Positions 43,220 through 51,332 of a DNA stretch of 64,000 bases are shown here, piece by piece. The notes beneath the pieces are model-generated. The model saw only the letters and a list, made by a program, of their open reading frames with translations. It was not told the DNA's origin and did no database searches. The position numbers were made by a program, and so were the translations under genes. Positions within the stretch are counted from its first letter, which is position 1, and each line of letters opens with the position of its first letter. Source of the DNA: CAVVFX01 sp963747535 (lineage in GTDB: Bacteria > Acidobacteriota > Terriglobia > Bryobacterales > Bryobacteraceae); the NCBI GenBank assembly GCA_963747535.1, contig CAVVFX010000006.1, positions 1,485,513-1,549,512 of the forward strand, given 5' to 3'.

Positions 43220-44412
43220 TCGGGGCGATTCCTTCCATAGCGTTCGTGTGCGCCGACGAACTCGCCGGAAGCGATCGCCGCTCCCATCGAGATCTCACCG
43301 CCGAGCAATGTTGCCACGACGATTTCGGCAAATTTGAGAGCATTGCCGGGCCCTTGGCAGCCGAGCATCCCGAGTGCTTCACGTTGAGTCGGCAGAGACG
43401 TCCCACCGCCGACCGTGGCTACTGTCAGCGCGGGAAGGGTGGTGCTCACGTAGAGGCCGTCGGGATGCATTTCAAAGCAGGTGAGTGCACAGGCCGCATT
43501 GACCACATTCGCCACGTCCTGACCCGTGGCGATAAAAATTGCTGCCAGCCCGTTGGCGGCATGCGCGCTGTAGCCTATCGCGCCAGCCTGGAGATGACCC
43601 ATGACCGTGGATTGCCACACGCGGAAAAGCTGGTCCGCGGTGACGTGCAGGTACAGCCGCAGTACCTGGTGCGGCAGGAGGCACCCGGCTGTGACGCGCT
43701 TGCCCTTGCCTCGCGTCAGGAGAAATCCGCTGGCGCGTTTTTCCGAGCACAGCCCGCTGAACAGGAAATAGGACGAACCTTCGTAATTGTGCTCCACCCA
43801 GCGGCAGACGGCGTCGGTCGCCTTCACAATCATGTTCATGCCCTGAGCGTCGCCGGTGGAGAAACCGAGATTCACCAGAACCTGGCGTCCAACCTGGTAG
43901 CAGACGATGTTCCGGAGACGGCCGTGACGGGTTGTGGAGGCCGCGGCCTTTCTCATTTCATCCAACTGCAGCGGTGCCCATTGTTGGAATCGGCTGGCGC
44001 TTTCGATATCGGGAAAGAAAAACGTGGGCGCGGTCTGATTCTCGTCCGCCAGAATCGCGGTCTGCGCACCCCCCGCATGCGTAAGCGCCACCATACCGCG
44101 CTCATAGCTGCGAACCAGCGCGCCCTCGCTGGTTGCCAGGGGGACGTAAAACGTTCCGCGCGCGTGCTGCCCGTGGATCAGGATCGGCCCGGCAACTCCC
44201 AGCGGCACCTGGACTACGCCGATGGGGTTCTCGATGTTGCCGCGCATCGCCTCGGGATCGAACGAGTAGCTGCCGATGTGCGGGAGTGCGGCTCCGCAGC
44301 GGTCTTCGACCCACACGCGGCGGCGCCCGACACGCTCGCGATCATAGCCCTGGTCCTTCAGTCGGGGCAGCAGGTCGAGGGCCGAGATTTCATGCCCGTT
44401 CAGTTTTTCCAT
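43216..44412 (-). CDS. HMG-CoA reductase-like enzyme (class I type)
   Basis: A 398-residue soluble HMG-CoA reductase homologue with all catalytic residues: ENPIGVVQVPLGVAGP (61-76), Glu96 in ATSEGALV, GDAQGMNMIVKATDA (188-201), Lys225 in CSEKRASGF, Asp299 in GQDVAN, ATVGGGTSLP (332-341) and the C-terminal His389 in GEFVGAHERYGRN. The enzyme normally reduces HMG-CoA to mevalonate with NAD(P)H. No other mevalonate gene is in the window; instead it lies between FabG and a chain-length-factor-like KS. A role in reductive release or modification of an ACP- or CoA-bound intermediate is my inference. Confidence 0.9.
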   Translation of the reverse strand: MEKLNGHEISALDLLPRLKDQGYDRERVGRRRVWVEDRCGAALPHIGSYSFDPEAMRGNIENPIGVVQVPLGVAGPILIHGQHARGTFYVPLATSEGALVRSYERGMVALTHAGGAQTAILADENQTAPTFFFPDIESASRFQQWAPLQLDEMRKAAASTTRHGRLRNIVCYQVGRQVLVNLGFSTGDAQGMNMIVKATDAVCRWVEHNYEGSSYFLFSGLCSEKRASGFLLTRGKGKRVTAGCLLPHQVLRLYLHVTADQLFRVWQSTVMGHLQAGAIGYSAHAANGLAAIFIATGQDVANVVNAACALTCFEMHPDGLYVSTTLPALTVATVGGGTSLPTQREALGMLGCQGPGNALKFAEIVVATLLGGEISMGAAIASGEFVGAHERYGRNRPE

Positions 44413-45578
44413 AAGCGAATCACCAGCGAGGCGTTATTGCCGTCGCAGCCAAACGCGTTGATCAGGGCGTACTCGCCGTGAATTGGAGTCGCAGTTTGTG
44501 AATATCCGGATGTCGGCGGCAACGACTGCTCCTCAAGCGCCAGACCCGCAGTCAGGGCACACATTGCACCGGATGCTCCCATGGCCTCACCAAAAGTCGC
44601 TTTAGGCGCGCATAGCGGTATATCAGCCAATCGTCGTCCAAATACCCGCTCGATGGCGCGCATTTCCATCTCGTCTCCAGCGCGGCTGCCGCTGGCCGAT
44701 GTGACAATGCAACTGACATCGCCGGGAGAAATCCCCGAGTTCAGCAGCGCCTGTTCCATGGCTTCCAACGCTCCGTCTCCGCGCAGGTCGAAGGCGTTAA
44801 TGCGGTATGCCGACTGCGTCGAACCGAACCCGCCGATTTCGAGCGACGGCGCATGGCCACGCGCCTCCGCCGATTCTTGCGTCTCGAGCATCCACAGCGC
44901 AGATCCCTCACCGGGCACGATACCGTCCCGCTCCGCCGAGAAGGGTCGTGCACAACCCGACCCCGAGAGCGCACCCGTCTTGCGGAGTCCTGAGACGGAT
45001 TCCTCGCAAAGCTCCTCGACGCCGCCCGCCAGAATCGCGCGTGCGCGGCCGAAGCGAAGGGCGTCCGCCGCGTATTGAATTGCCTGCAGTCCTGACGACA
45101 GACCGGCACATACGGTGGAGTTGACGCCTCGCAGGCGGTGTTTGATGGCTGCCTGACCTGCCGGCGCGTTGATCACTGTATTCGGAAAGTCACTCGGGTT
45201 AACATAAGCCGGACCGTCGACGAGACCACTCCAGTCGAAGCTCGTAATGCTATGGACGCTGCCGAAGACCGTGCCGCAAACCAGGCCGAGCTCGGAATCG
45301 CTTACCTCGGCGCCTTCCTGCGACAGTCCCGCGGCGGCCAGCGTCATCTGCGCCGCGACCGCCAACAGCCGTGCGCTGCGATCCAGGACGCGAATGCCCT
45401 TGTTACCCAGCCAGATCTGCGGCTGAAAGTCCGTGATCTCGGCCGTAGTAACGCCGGGAAACCTGGCGCTGATTGCGGCAGCGCTCCGCGCGGAGAATAG
45501 CGCGCAGCCGAATTTCTCCAGGCCTGCGCCGATCGGCGAAATCACTCCGGCTGCCGTCACCACGATTCTTTCGTTCAT
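44400..45578 (-). CDS. KS-like chain-length factor (Cys kept, His pair lost)
   Basis: A 392-residue ketosynthase homologue paired with the active KS at 45575-46801. The nucleophile region is STVCAGLSSGLQ with Cys157, but the first catalytic His of the H-G-T motif is Ser296 (TSASGSRAGDEME) and the second His is Glu331 (KATFGEAMGASG). This makes decarboxylative condensation unlikely and fits a chain-length-factor or priming role, although classical chain-length factors usually replace the Cys. It overlaps KS by four bases (ATGA) and HMG-CoA reductase by 13. Confidence 0.85.
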   Translation of the reverse strand: MNERIVVTAAGVISPIGAGLEKFGCALFSARSAAAISARFPGVTTAEITDFQPQIWLGNKGIRVLDRSARLLAVAAQMTLAAAGLSQEGAEVSDSELGLVCGTVFGSVHSITSFDWSGLVDGPAYVNPSDFPNTVINAPAGQAAIKHRLRGVNSTVCAGLSSGLQAIQYAADALRFGRARAILAGGVEELCEESVSGLRKTGALSGSGCARPFSAERDGIVPGEGSALWMLETQESAEARGHAPSLEIGGFGSTQSAYRINAFDLRGDGALEAMEQALLNSGISPGDVSCIVTSASGSRAGDEMEMRAIERVFGRRLADIPLCAPKATFGEAMGASGAMCALTAGLALEEQSLPPTSGYSQTATPIHGEYALINAFGCDGNNASLVIRLWKN

Positions 45579-46801
45579 CGCACCTGATCCTCACACCGGG
45601 CCAGACAAAGCGAAGCGTTGTTGCCGCCGAACGCGTAGGCGTTGTTCAGCACCAGGCGCGGATCCACCTTACGCGCCTGGTTTGGCACGTAGTCCAGGTC
45701 GCAATCCGGATCCGGCTGTTCGTAGTTCATGGTCGGCGGAACCCATCCAGTGTCGATCGCAAGTGAGCAGGCCGCCGCTTCGGCGGCACTAGCCGCGCCC
45801 ATGGTGTGGCCCATCATGGACTTGATGGAACTCATCGGGATCCGCGCAGACCTGTCGCCGAAGAGCGTGCGAACAGCCAGAGATTCGATGCGGTCGTTGG
45901 TAGGCGTTCCGGTTCCGTGTGCGCTGATGTAGTCGACGTCATCGCGCGAGACGCCGCTTTCTCTCAGGGCCGCCGCCATCGCCCGGACGGCTCCATCGCC
46001 TTGGGGATGTGCCGCGGTCATGTGGTGGGAGTCGCAGGTCACGCCGTAACCCAGCACCTCCGCGTAGATCCTCGCCCCGCGCTCCCTCGCGCCCTCGAAG
46101 GACTCCAGCACGAGGACCGCCGAGCCTTCGCCGGGCACCATCCCCTTGCGTGCCCGGTCGAACGGCTGGCAGCGCTGGGGCGCGATCGCACCGAGCCGCG
46201 AAAATCCCATGTAGGTGATGCGGGAAAATGCGTCAGCACCTCCCGACAGCATCACGTCGGCCCGTCCCGTGCGGATCATGTCGAAGCCATATCCGATCGC
46301 GTAGTTTCCCGCAGCGCACGCGGTCGGTATCGTGAGGCAAGGGCCCCGCGCGCCGATTTCCATGGCGACGTGTGTCGGGATGACATGGCAAGGATATCGT
46401 CCCATCCTGTCGCCGGGAATCCCGTCTTCGCCTGCGGCCTTGCGGATGTTGTTGTATTCCTCGACGAAGAGCGGTTCGCCGGAAGTTGTGCCCATGGAGA
46501 CGCCAGTGCGGCGCGCATCCAGTTTAGTGGCGTCGAGACCGGCATCTTCGATCGCCATGCGCGCTGCTGCTGCGGCAAATTGGGAGGCGCGCCCGATCGA
46601 GGAAGGATCGAGGCGCTGCAGGTAATCGCCGGCGTTGAAATCGCGAACCTCGGCACCGATGTGCACGGGAAAGGCTGATGTGTCGAACGACTCAACCGGA
46701 CCGATGCCGGATTGGCCGCGCATCAGTGCCTCCCAGAAGCGCTGCTTACCGATGCCGATCGGAGTGACGACCCCGATGCCTGTTATGGCCACTCGTGTCA
46801 T
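45575..46801 (-). CDS. Beta-ketoacyl-ACP synthase (KS-alpha / FabF-like)
   Basis: A 408-residue condensing enzyme with a complete Cys-His-His set: Cys162 in PTACAAGNYA, His295 in SAHGTGTPTND, Lys327 and His332 in KSMMGHTMGA. The C-terminal NNAYAFGGNNAS is typical of FabF and type II PKS KS-alpha subunits. It elongates an acyl chain on the adjacent ACP, probably as a heterodimer with the neighbouring His-less KS. No malonyl transferase, dehydratase or phosphopantetheinyl transferase is in the window; those would have to come from primary fatty-acid synthesis. Confidence 0.93.
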   Translation of the reverse strand: MTRVAITGIGVVTPIGIGKQRFWEALMRGQSGIGPVESFDTSAFPVHIGAEVRDFNAGDYLQRLDPSSIGRASQFAAAAARMAIEDAGLDATKLDARRTGVSMGTTSGEPLFVEEYNNIRKAAGEDGIPGDRMGRYPCHVIPTHVAMEIGARGPCLTIPTACAAGNYAIGYGFDMIRTGRADVMLSGGADAFSRITYMGFSRLGAIAPQRCQPFDRARKGMVPGEGSAVLVLESFEGARERGARIYAEVLGYGVTCDSHHMTAAHPQGDGAVRAMAAALRESGVSRDDVDYISAHGTGTPTNDRIESLAVRTLFGDRSARIPMSSIKSMMGHTMGAASAAEAAACSLAIDTGWVPPTMNYEQPDPDCDLDYVPNQARKVDPRLVLNNAYAFGGNNASLCLARCEDQVR

Positions 46802-47082
46802 GCGTGCGTTGTGGCGGAGACGGATTCGGGCAGATGACGCTGGACCATGGCTACCGCCTGGTCGACATTGGTCGCCTGAAGGAACTCCTCTTCGGGGATA
46901 TCAATGTTGAATTTTTTGTCCATGGCAACCATCACCTCCATACCCATCAGGGAATCGACCCCGAGGTCCTCGCCAAAGGACGCGGCGTCGGGAATCTCCC
47001 GAGGTTCTCGTTCCGTAACTGCGGCGATCAGCTTCTTGATTTCCCAACGGATCTGTTCTTCCGTGAATTGCCCGTTTTGCAT
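46798..47082 (-). CDS. Acyl carrier protein
   Basis: A 94-residue ACP. The phosphopantetheine site is GVDSLMGMEV with Ser44 in the conserved D-S-L, preceded by F-G-E-D-L and followed by a helix with D-I-P-E-E-E. Its start has GAGG about nine bases upstream and follows the UnbV gene by ten bases; its stop overlaps the KS start (ATGA). It presumably carries the growing chain for the KS pair, FabG and possibly HMG-CoA reductase. Confidence 0.95.
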   Translation of the reverse strand: MQNGQFTEEQIRWEIKKLIAAVTEREPREIPDAASFGEDLGVDSLMGMEVMVAMDKKFNIDIPEEEFLQATNVDQAVAMVQRHLPESVSATTHA

Positions 47083-47092
47083 CTTCCGTACC

Positions 47093-48823
47093 TCATCCTT
47101 TGGTTTTAGTGGTAACGCCGTAACTTCGGCCCTCCACGATCTTGTGAAGGGTGTTTGCCGGCAGCGGGCCGATTTTTTCGATGCGACCGCTTGGCCAGCG
47201 AATCTCTACGTCATCGAGAGTGCTCGCCTTCCCGATTCCAAAATGCGCGCGCTTGGTGCTTTGTCCTGCGTATCCGTTACCGCCGTCGATTTCACGGATC
47301 TGCGTCAGGCCGCCGGCGCGAATAGTAATACGGGCGCCGATGGCATCGTGGTTTGACTTGGTTCCGGTCAACTGAAACTGGACCCAATTGCCGCTGCCCT
47401 CGGTAACGCCGTGATAGAGAAGTGACGTCTGGTCGGCGTTGGTCTGAAAGAGGTCCAGCCGGCCATCGTTATCGAAATCCGCCATGGCGATACCTCGGCC
47501 GTCCAGATCGTTATCGACGCCCGCTTCCCCGGCAATCTCGACAAAGTCCTGACCCCTGACATTGCGGAACATTTTCTTTTTCTGATACCCGCTCCACGAC
47601 ATGTTCCCGATATCCGGCCAGTTGCGGACATCCGTGAAATCCACACCGGGTTTGGTGATCAGATTGAGGAGCACTGGGATATAGTTCTCCTTGCCGGCGG
47701 AGCGCAGCCCGTTGAGCACGAAAAGATCCGGCCATCCGTCGTTATCGAAATCCCCGAACTTCGCTGCCCATCCCCACCCCGTGGTGCAGGTGTTGGTTTC
47801 CTTGGAGACGTCCGTGAAGGTGCCGTCGTGGTTGTTGTGCCACAACATGTTGCACTCCTTCATATACTCGTCGGTAATGTTCGTGACGTAGATATCCATC
47901 CAGCCGTCGTTATCGTAGTCTGCGATGTCCACGTTCATCCCTTTGCGGGTATCGAAACCGATCGATTTTTCCGTGGCATCACGAAACGTGCCGTCGCCGT
48001 TGTTGAAGAAGATGCGATCGGTACCGTAATCGCAGGCGATGTAAACGTCCTGCAGCCCGTCGTTGTTGAGGTCGGCGTGCCCTAGGTCCAGTGTCCAGCC
48101 CGTATGTTTGCCGAAGCCGGCCTTCTCCGTGACCTCCTCGAATCTGCCGTTGCCCAGGTTGTGCCAGAGCGTGACCCCGCCGCCGTTGATGGCGTTGTCC
48201 AGATCGTTCGGCAGAACGAACGGCGTTTTCAGGTCGAGCAAATTGACGGGTTTGAAATAGTTTCCGAACATGACGTCCAGCAAACCGTCGTTGTCATAGT
48301 CGAAAGCGATCACGGCGATGGTGTTACCGAATTTATTGAAGCCGGATGTGGCCGTGACGTCGCGGAACCTGCCGTTGCCTTCGTTGTGGTAAAGGATCGG
48401 TGTGCCGAAGCGGGCGACCAGGAGGTCCTCACGGCCGTCGTTGTCATAGTCGAAAAAGAGCGCGTCGGATACGATCGACAACGGGTCGTTGCCGCCCTGG
48501 ACTCCGGCTTGTTCAGCGACGTCCGTGAAGGTCAGGTTTCCATTGTTATGGTAAAGATGATTGGGGCGCCCGGCATCCGAATCGGTAACGAAGATATCCT
48601 CAAATCCGTCGCCATCGTAATCACCCACTGCGGCGGCCGCTCCACCCGAGGTAAACATGCGCAGAACGTCGCCGTGGGGCCCGTTAAAGCGGCGCGTACG
48701 ATGCTGGTGTGCGGTCCCGGACGCCGCGGAGATCTCCGTAAATCGGATATGCGCCGCAACGCCGCTCCAGCCCAGCAGCACCACGGGTGCGGCAACCACG
48801 ATCCATCCAGCCCGGCTTTTCAC
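47093..48823 (-). CDS. Secreted FG-GAP/VCBS ASPIC-UnbV (CRTAC1-type) protein
   Basis: A 576-residue exported protein directly upstream of the ACP gene. A signal sequence lies in residues 1-24; propeller loops include DYDGDGFED, DYDNDGRED, DYDNDGLLD, DYDNDGWMD and DFDNDGRLD; the UnbV domain near 500-570 has GTKSNHDAIGA and IRWPSGRIE. The GTG at 48823 was chosen: it overlaps the TPR gene's stop (GTGA) with GGTGAA before it, whereas the TTG at 48835 is weaker. Close physical coupling with ACP/KS genes mirrors the UnbV-PKS link known from enediyne clusters. Confidence 0.9.
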   Translation of the reverse strand: MKSRAGWIVVAAPVVLLGWSGVAAHIRFTEISAASGTAHQHRTRRFNGPHGDVLRMFTSGGAAAAVGDYDGDGFEDIFVTDSDAGRPNHLYHNNGNLTFTDVAEQAGVQGGNDPLSIVSDALFFDYDNDGREDLLVARFGTPILYHNEGNGRFRDVTATSGFNKFGNTIAVIAFDYDNDGLLDVMFGNYFKPVNLLDLKTPFVLPNDLDNAINGGGVTLWHNLGNGRFEEVTEKAGFGKHTGWTLDLGHADLNNDGLQDVYIACDYGTDRIFFNNGDGTFRDATEKSIGFDTRKGMNVDIADYDNDGWMDIYVTNITDEYMKECNMLWHNNHDGTFTDVSKETNTCTTGWGWAAKFGDFDNDGWPDLFVLNGLRSAGKENYIPVLLNLITKPGVDFTDVRNWPDIGNMSWSGYQKKKMFRNVRGQDFVEIAGEAGVDNDLDGRGIAMADFDNDGRLDLFQTNADQTSLLYHGVTEGSGNWVQFQLTGTKSNHDAIGARITIRAGGLTQIREIDGGNGYAGQSTKRAHFGIGKASTLDDVEIRWPSGRIEKIGPLPANTLHKIVEGRSYGVTTKTKG

Positions 48824-49617
48824 GGGTTCACCCAAATGTCCTTCAGGTTGGTGTCAACTCGCTTGTTGGGATCGAGAGCGTCTTCGATGAGGGCCCTCAG
48901 GTCGTCTCCCTGCCTGGAAAGTCGTCCCTTGAGCGCGCTTGTGTCGGGGAACTCCTTCAGTCCTTTGCGCCACATCGAGGACGCTTTATCGAACTCATCC
49001 ATCTTCCAGTAGCCATCACCCAGGGCCACATAGGTCCGCACATAATACGACTTCTTTGGCCCGGCCTTCTGCATAGCGAGGGCCGTCTCGAGATCTGCCA
49101 CTCCCAGCTTTGCTTTGCCAAAAACCTTTGGCCAAAACAAATAGCTGACACCGCGAGTGTAATACCCGATCCACGTCGGCCGAATCTCCAATGATTTTGT
49201 GAACTCTCCTAACGCTGTGTTGGCGAGTATCACCTGCGTGATCGCCCCAGCGGCCGGAATTTTGTCGACATAGGCGAAACCATAGTTCAGGTGAGCATTT
49301 GCCGCGGCGGGATTCTTAGCGGGGAGTTGTTCGAAGAATTTCAACGGACGATCGAAATCCTGCGGCTGTCCCTCCTTCGGGTGAAGAGTCTGGGCCCGCA
49401 GCAAGGCGGCCTGACGGTATTCGCTGCCGTAGCGCAGGTTGTCGGGATCGGCAGCTAAGGCCGCTTCGAGAAGTCCGAGCGCTTTGTCCCAGTCCTTTTG
49501 AGCGAGCGCTTTAATGCCCTGCTCAAAAGCGTCATTCGTCGGGGGAGCGGTTGCGCCGGCGGCTGCCATTACGTAAAAAGAAGCCGCGAATAATGAGCCC
49601 AGGCCCTGCAGTCTCAT
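48820..49617 (-). CDS. Exported TPR protein
   Basis: A 265-residue protein with a signal peptide (residues 1-22) and three to four TPR-like units (AFEQGIKALAQKDWDKALG; AHLNYGFAYVDK; TYVALGDGYWKMDEFDKAS). TPR proteins act as interaction platforms. It lies between two UnbV genes and overlaps both by four bases (ATGA and GTGA), so it probably binds these propeller proteins in the periplasm or outside the cell. No enzymatic motif. Confidence 0.82.
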   Translation of the reverse strand: MRLQGLGSLFAASFYVMAAAGATAPPTNDAFEQGIKALAQKDWDKALGLLEAALAADPDNLRYGSEYRQAALLRAQTLHPKEGQPQDFDRPLKFFEQLPAKNPAAANAHLNYGFAYVDKIPAAGAITQVILANTALGEFTKSLEIRPTWIGYYTRGVSYLFWPKVFGKAKLGVADLETALAMQKAGPKKSYYVRTYVALGDGYWKMDEFDKASSMWRKGLKEFPDTSALKGRLSRQGDDLRALIEDALDPNKRVDTNLKDIWVNP

Positions 49618-51332
49618 GGTCTTTTCTTCGATCCCCCTTCTTGGATTCGATGCATTTGGTCGACTTCCATTCCTGGGTAGGTTTCAACGAGTCCCGACGG
49701 CCATCGCACCTCGACCTTTTCGAGTGACTTCGCAGTTCCCAGGCCGAAGTGAACACGCGCGCTCGATTGACCGGCGAAACTGCTCCCGCCATTGACAAAA
49801 CTCAGGCGCTGCTGCCCATCGAAAGAGATGCGAATCTGCGCACCGACCGCGGCCCGGTTGGACTTGGTTCCCTCGAGCAGAAACTCCACCCAGTGAGGAC
49901 CAGGTGGCATGATGTTGCGGTAAAGCAGCGGCTCTGCATTGGCGTTGGCGACGATGATGTCGAGCCTTCCGTCATTGTCGAAGTCCGCTATACCCATTCC
50001 GCGCCCGTCAAGTTCTGAATCGAGGCCGTGCCTCTTGGCGTCGTCTCGAAAGATCTGTCCATGGTTGTTGTGGAAGAGCCGCTTTTTCTGATAACCACTG
50101 AGACTCTTGTTTCCCATGGCCGGCCAATTACGCGCGTCGGTCAGATCGATCCCCGGCTTGGTAATCATCGCGAATATGTCGGGAACGTAACTCTCCTTAC
50201 CCGCGGAAACCCAGCCGTTGAGAACGTAAAGGTCGAGCCAACCGTCGTTGTCGTAGTCAAAAAATTTGGCGCCCCAGCCCCACCCTGTATCGAAAGTGCC
50301 GGTCTCGCGCGAAACATCCGAGAAAGTGAGATTGCCGTTGTTGCGCCAAAGGAAATTTCCCTCGCGCATATAATCATCGGTAATATTGGTCACGTAGATG
50401 TCGAGCAGTCCATCGTTGTCGAAATCGCCAAAATCGACGTTCATGCCTTTCTTGTTGTCGATCCCGATGGCCGATTCCGTGATGTCTTTGAAAGTACCGT
50501 TGCGCTGATTGTGAAACAGGCGATCCGTGCCGAAATCGCAGGCCACGTACAAGTCGTCCCAGCCGTCATTGTCGATGTCGCCGTGGCCCAGGCTTAAAGT
50601 CCAGCCGCTCTGTTTCAAGCCGGCTTTCTCAGTCACGTCGGTGAAAGTTCCGTTGCCATTGTTGTGAAACAGAACGACGCCCCCGCCGTTGTTTGCAGTC
50701 TCGAAATCCTCCGGAAAAAAGCGGGGCGTCTTCGGGTTGAAAAGATTGACCGGCTGGAAGTAGGCCCCAATCAGAAGATCCACATAGCCGTCGTGGTCGT
50801 AGTCGAAGGCGGTTGCCGCGATGGCGTTGAGGTAGCGGTAGAGGCCGGCCTGCCGGGTTACGTCCTTGAAGTGCCCGTTGCCGAGATTCTGGAACAGTTG
50901 GTTGTGTCCAAAGCGGATCACCAGGAGGTCAGGCCATCCATCGTTGTTGAAGTCGAGCCAGAGAGCCGCCGACGAGGCATTCTCATGATCGTTGCCGTCC
51001 GCCACGCCGGCTTGCTCAGCTACATCGGTAAACGTGAAGTTGTGCTGATTGCGGTAGAGGCGGTTCTTGCCGGTCTCGGACGAGTCAGTGATGAAAAAGT
51101 CGTCGAAACCGTCGCGATCGAAGTCGGCCACGGCCACAGAGGCGCCGAGAGCCGTGTATCCGGCCATAATCTTCGCGTAGGGATTGTCGAAGACGCGATT
51201 CGAGTGACGATGATGGATCCCGGCCTGATGGGTCACCTCTGCGAACCAGCGGTCGCCGACAGGCACCGCTGCCAGCAGAGCCGCCCCGATGATGACCACG
51301 CCTACAGCGCATTTTGGCAACGCCCGCCTCAT
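49614..51332 (-). CDS. Secreted FG-GAP/VCBS ASPIC-UnbV (CRTAC1-type) protein
   Basis: A 572-residue exported protein, closest in layout to the one at 47093-48823: both have an F-T/A-E-V/I start after the signal sequence, an R-x-F-x-N/G-P segment, a G-W-G-W/A-x-K-F block and S-G-Y-Q-K-K. Calcium-type loops include DFDRDGFDD, DYDHDGYVD, DFDNDGLLD, DYDNDGWLD and DFDNDGRLD. The UnbV domain has GTKSNRAAVGA and VRWPSGLVE. It overlaps the upstream UnbV gene (ATGA). Confidence 0.9.
   Translation of the reverse strand: MRRALPKCAVGVVIIGAALLAAVPVGDRWFAEVTHQAGIHHRHSNRVFDNPYAKIMAGYTALGASVAVADFDRDGFDDFFITDSSETGKNRLYRNQHNFTFTDVAEQAGVADGNDHENASSAALWLDFNNDGWPDLLVIRFGHNQLFQNLGNGHFKDVTRQAGLYRYLNAIAATAFDYDHDGYVDLLIGAYFQPVNLFNPKTPRFFPEDFETANNGGGVVLFHNNGNGTFTDVTEKAGLKQSGWTLSLGHGDIDNDGWDDLYVACDFGTDRLFHNQRNGTFKDITESAIGIDNKKGMNVDFGDFDNDGLLDIYVTNITDDYMREGNFLWRNNGNLTFSDVSRETGTFDTGWGWGAKFFDYDNDGWLDLYVLNGWVSAGKESYVPDIFAMITKPGIDLTDARNWPAMGNKSLSGYQKKRLFHNNHGQIFRDDAKRHGLDSELDGRGMGIADFDNDGRLDIIVANANAEPLLYRNIMPPGPHWVEFLLEGTKSNRAAVGAQIRISFDGQQRLSFVNGGSSFAGQSSARVHFGLGTAKSLEKVEVRWPSGLVETYPGMEVDQMHRIQEGGSKKRP

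Noticed and set aside
44400..47082. Enediyne PKS or complete type II aromatic PKS cluster
   Set aside because: No iterative multidomain PKS, aromatase or cyclase is present; only KS, KS-like factor, ACP and KR are seen.
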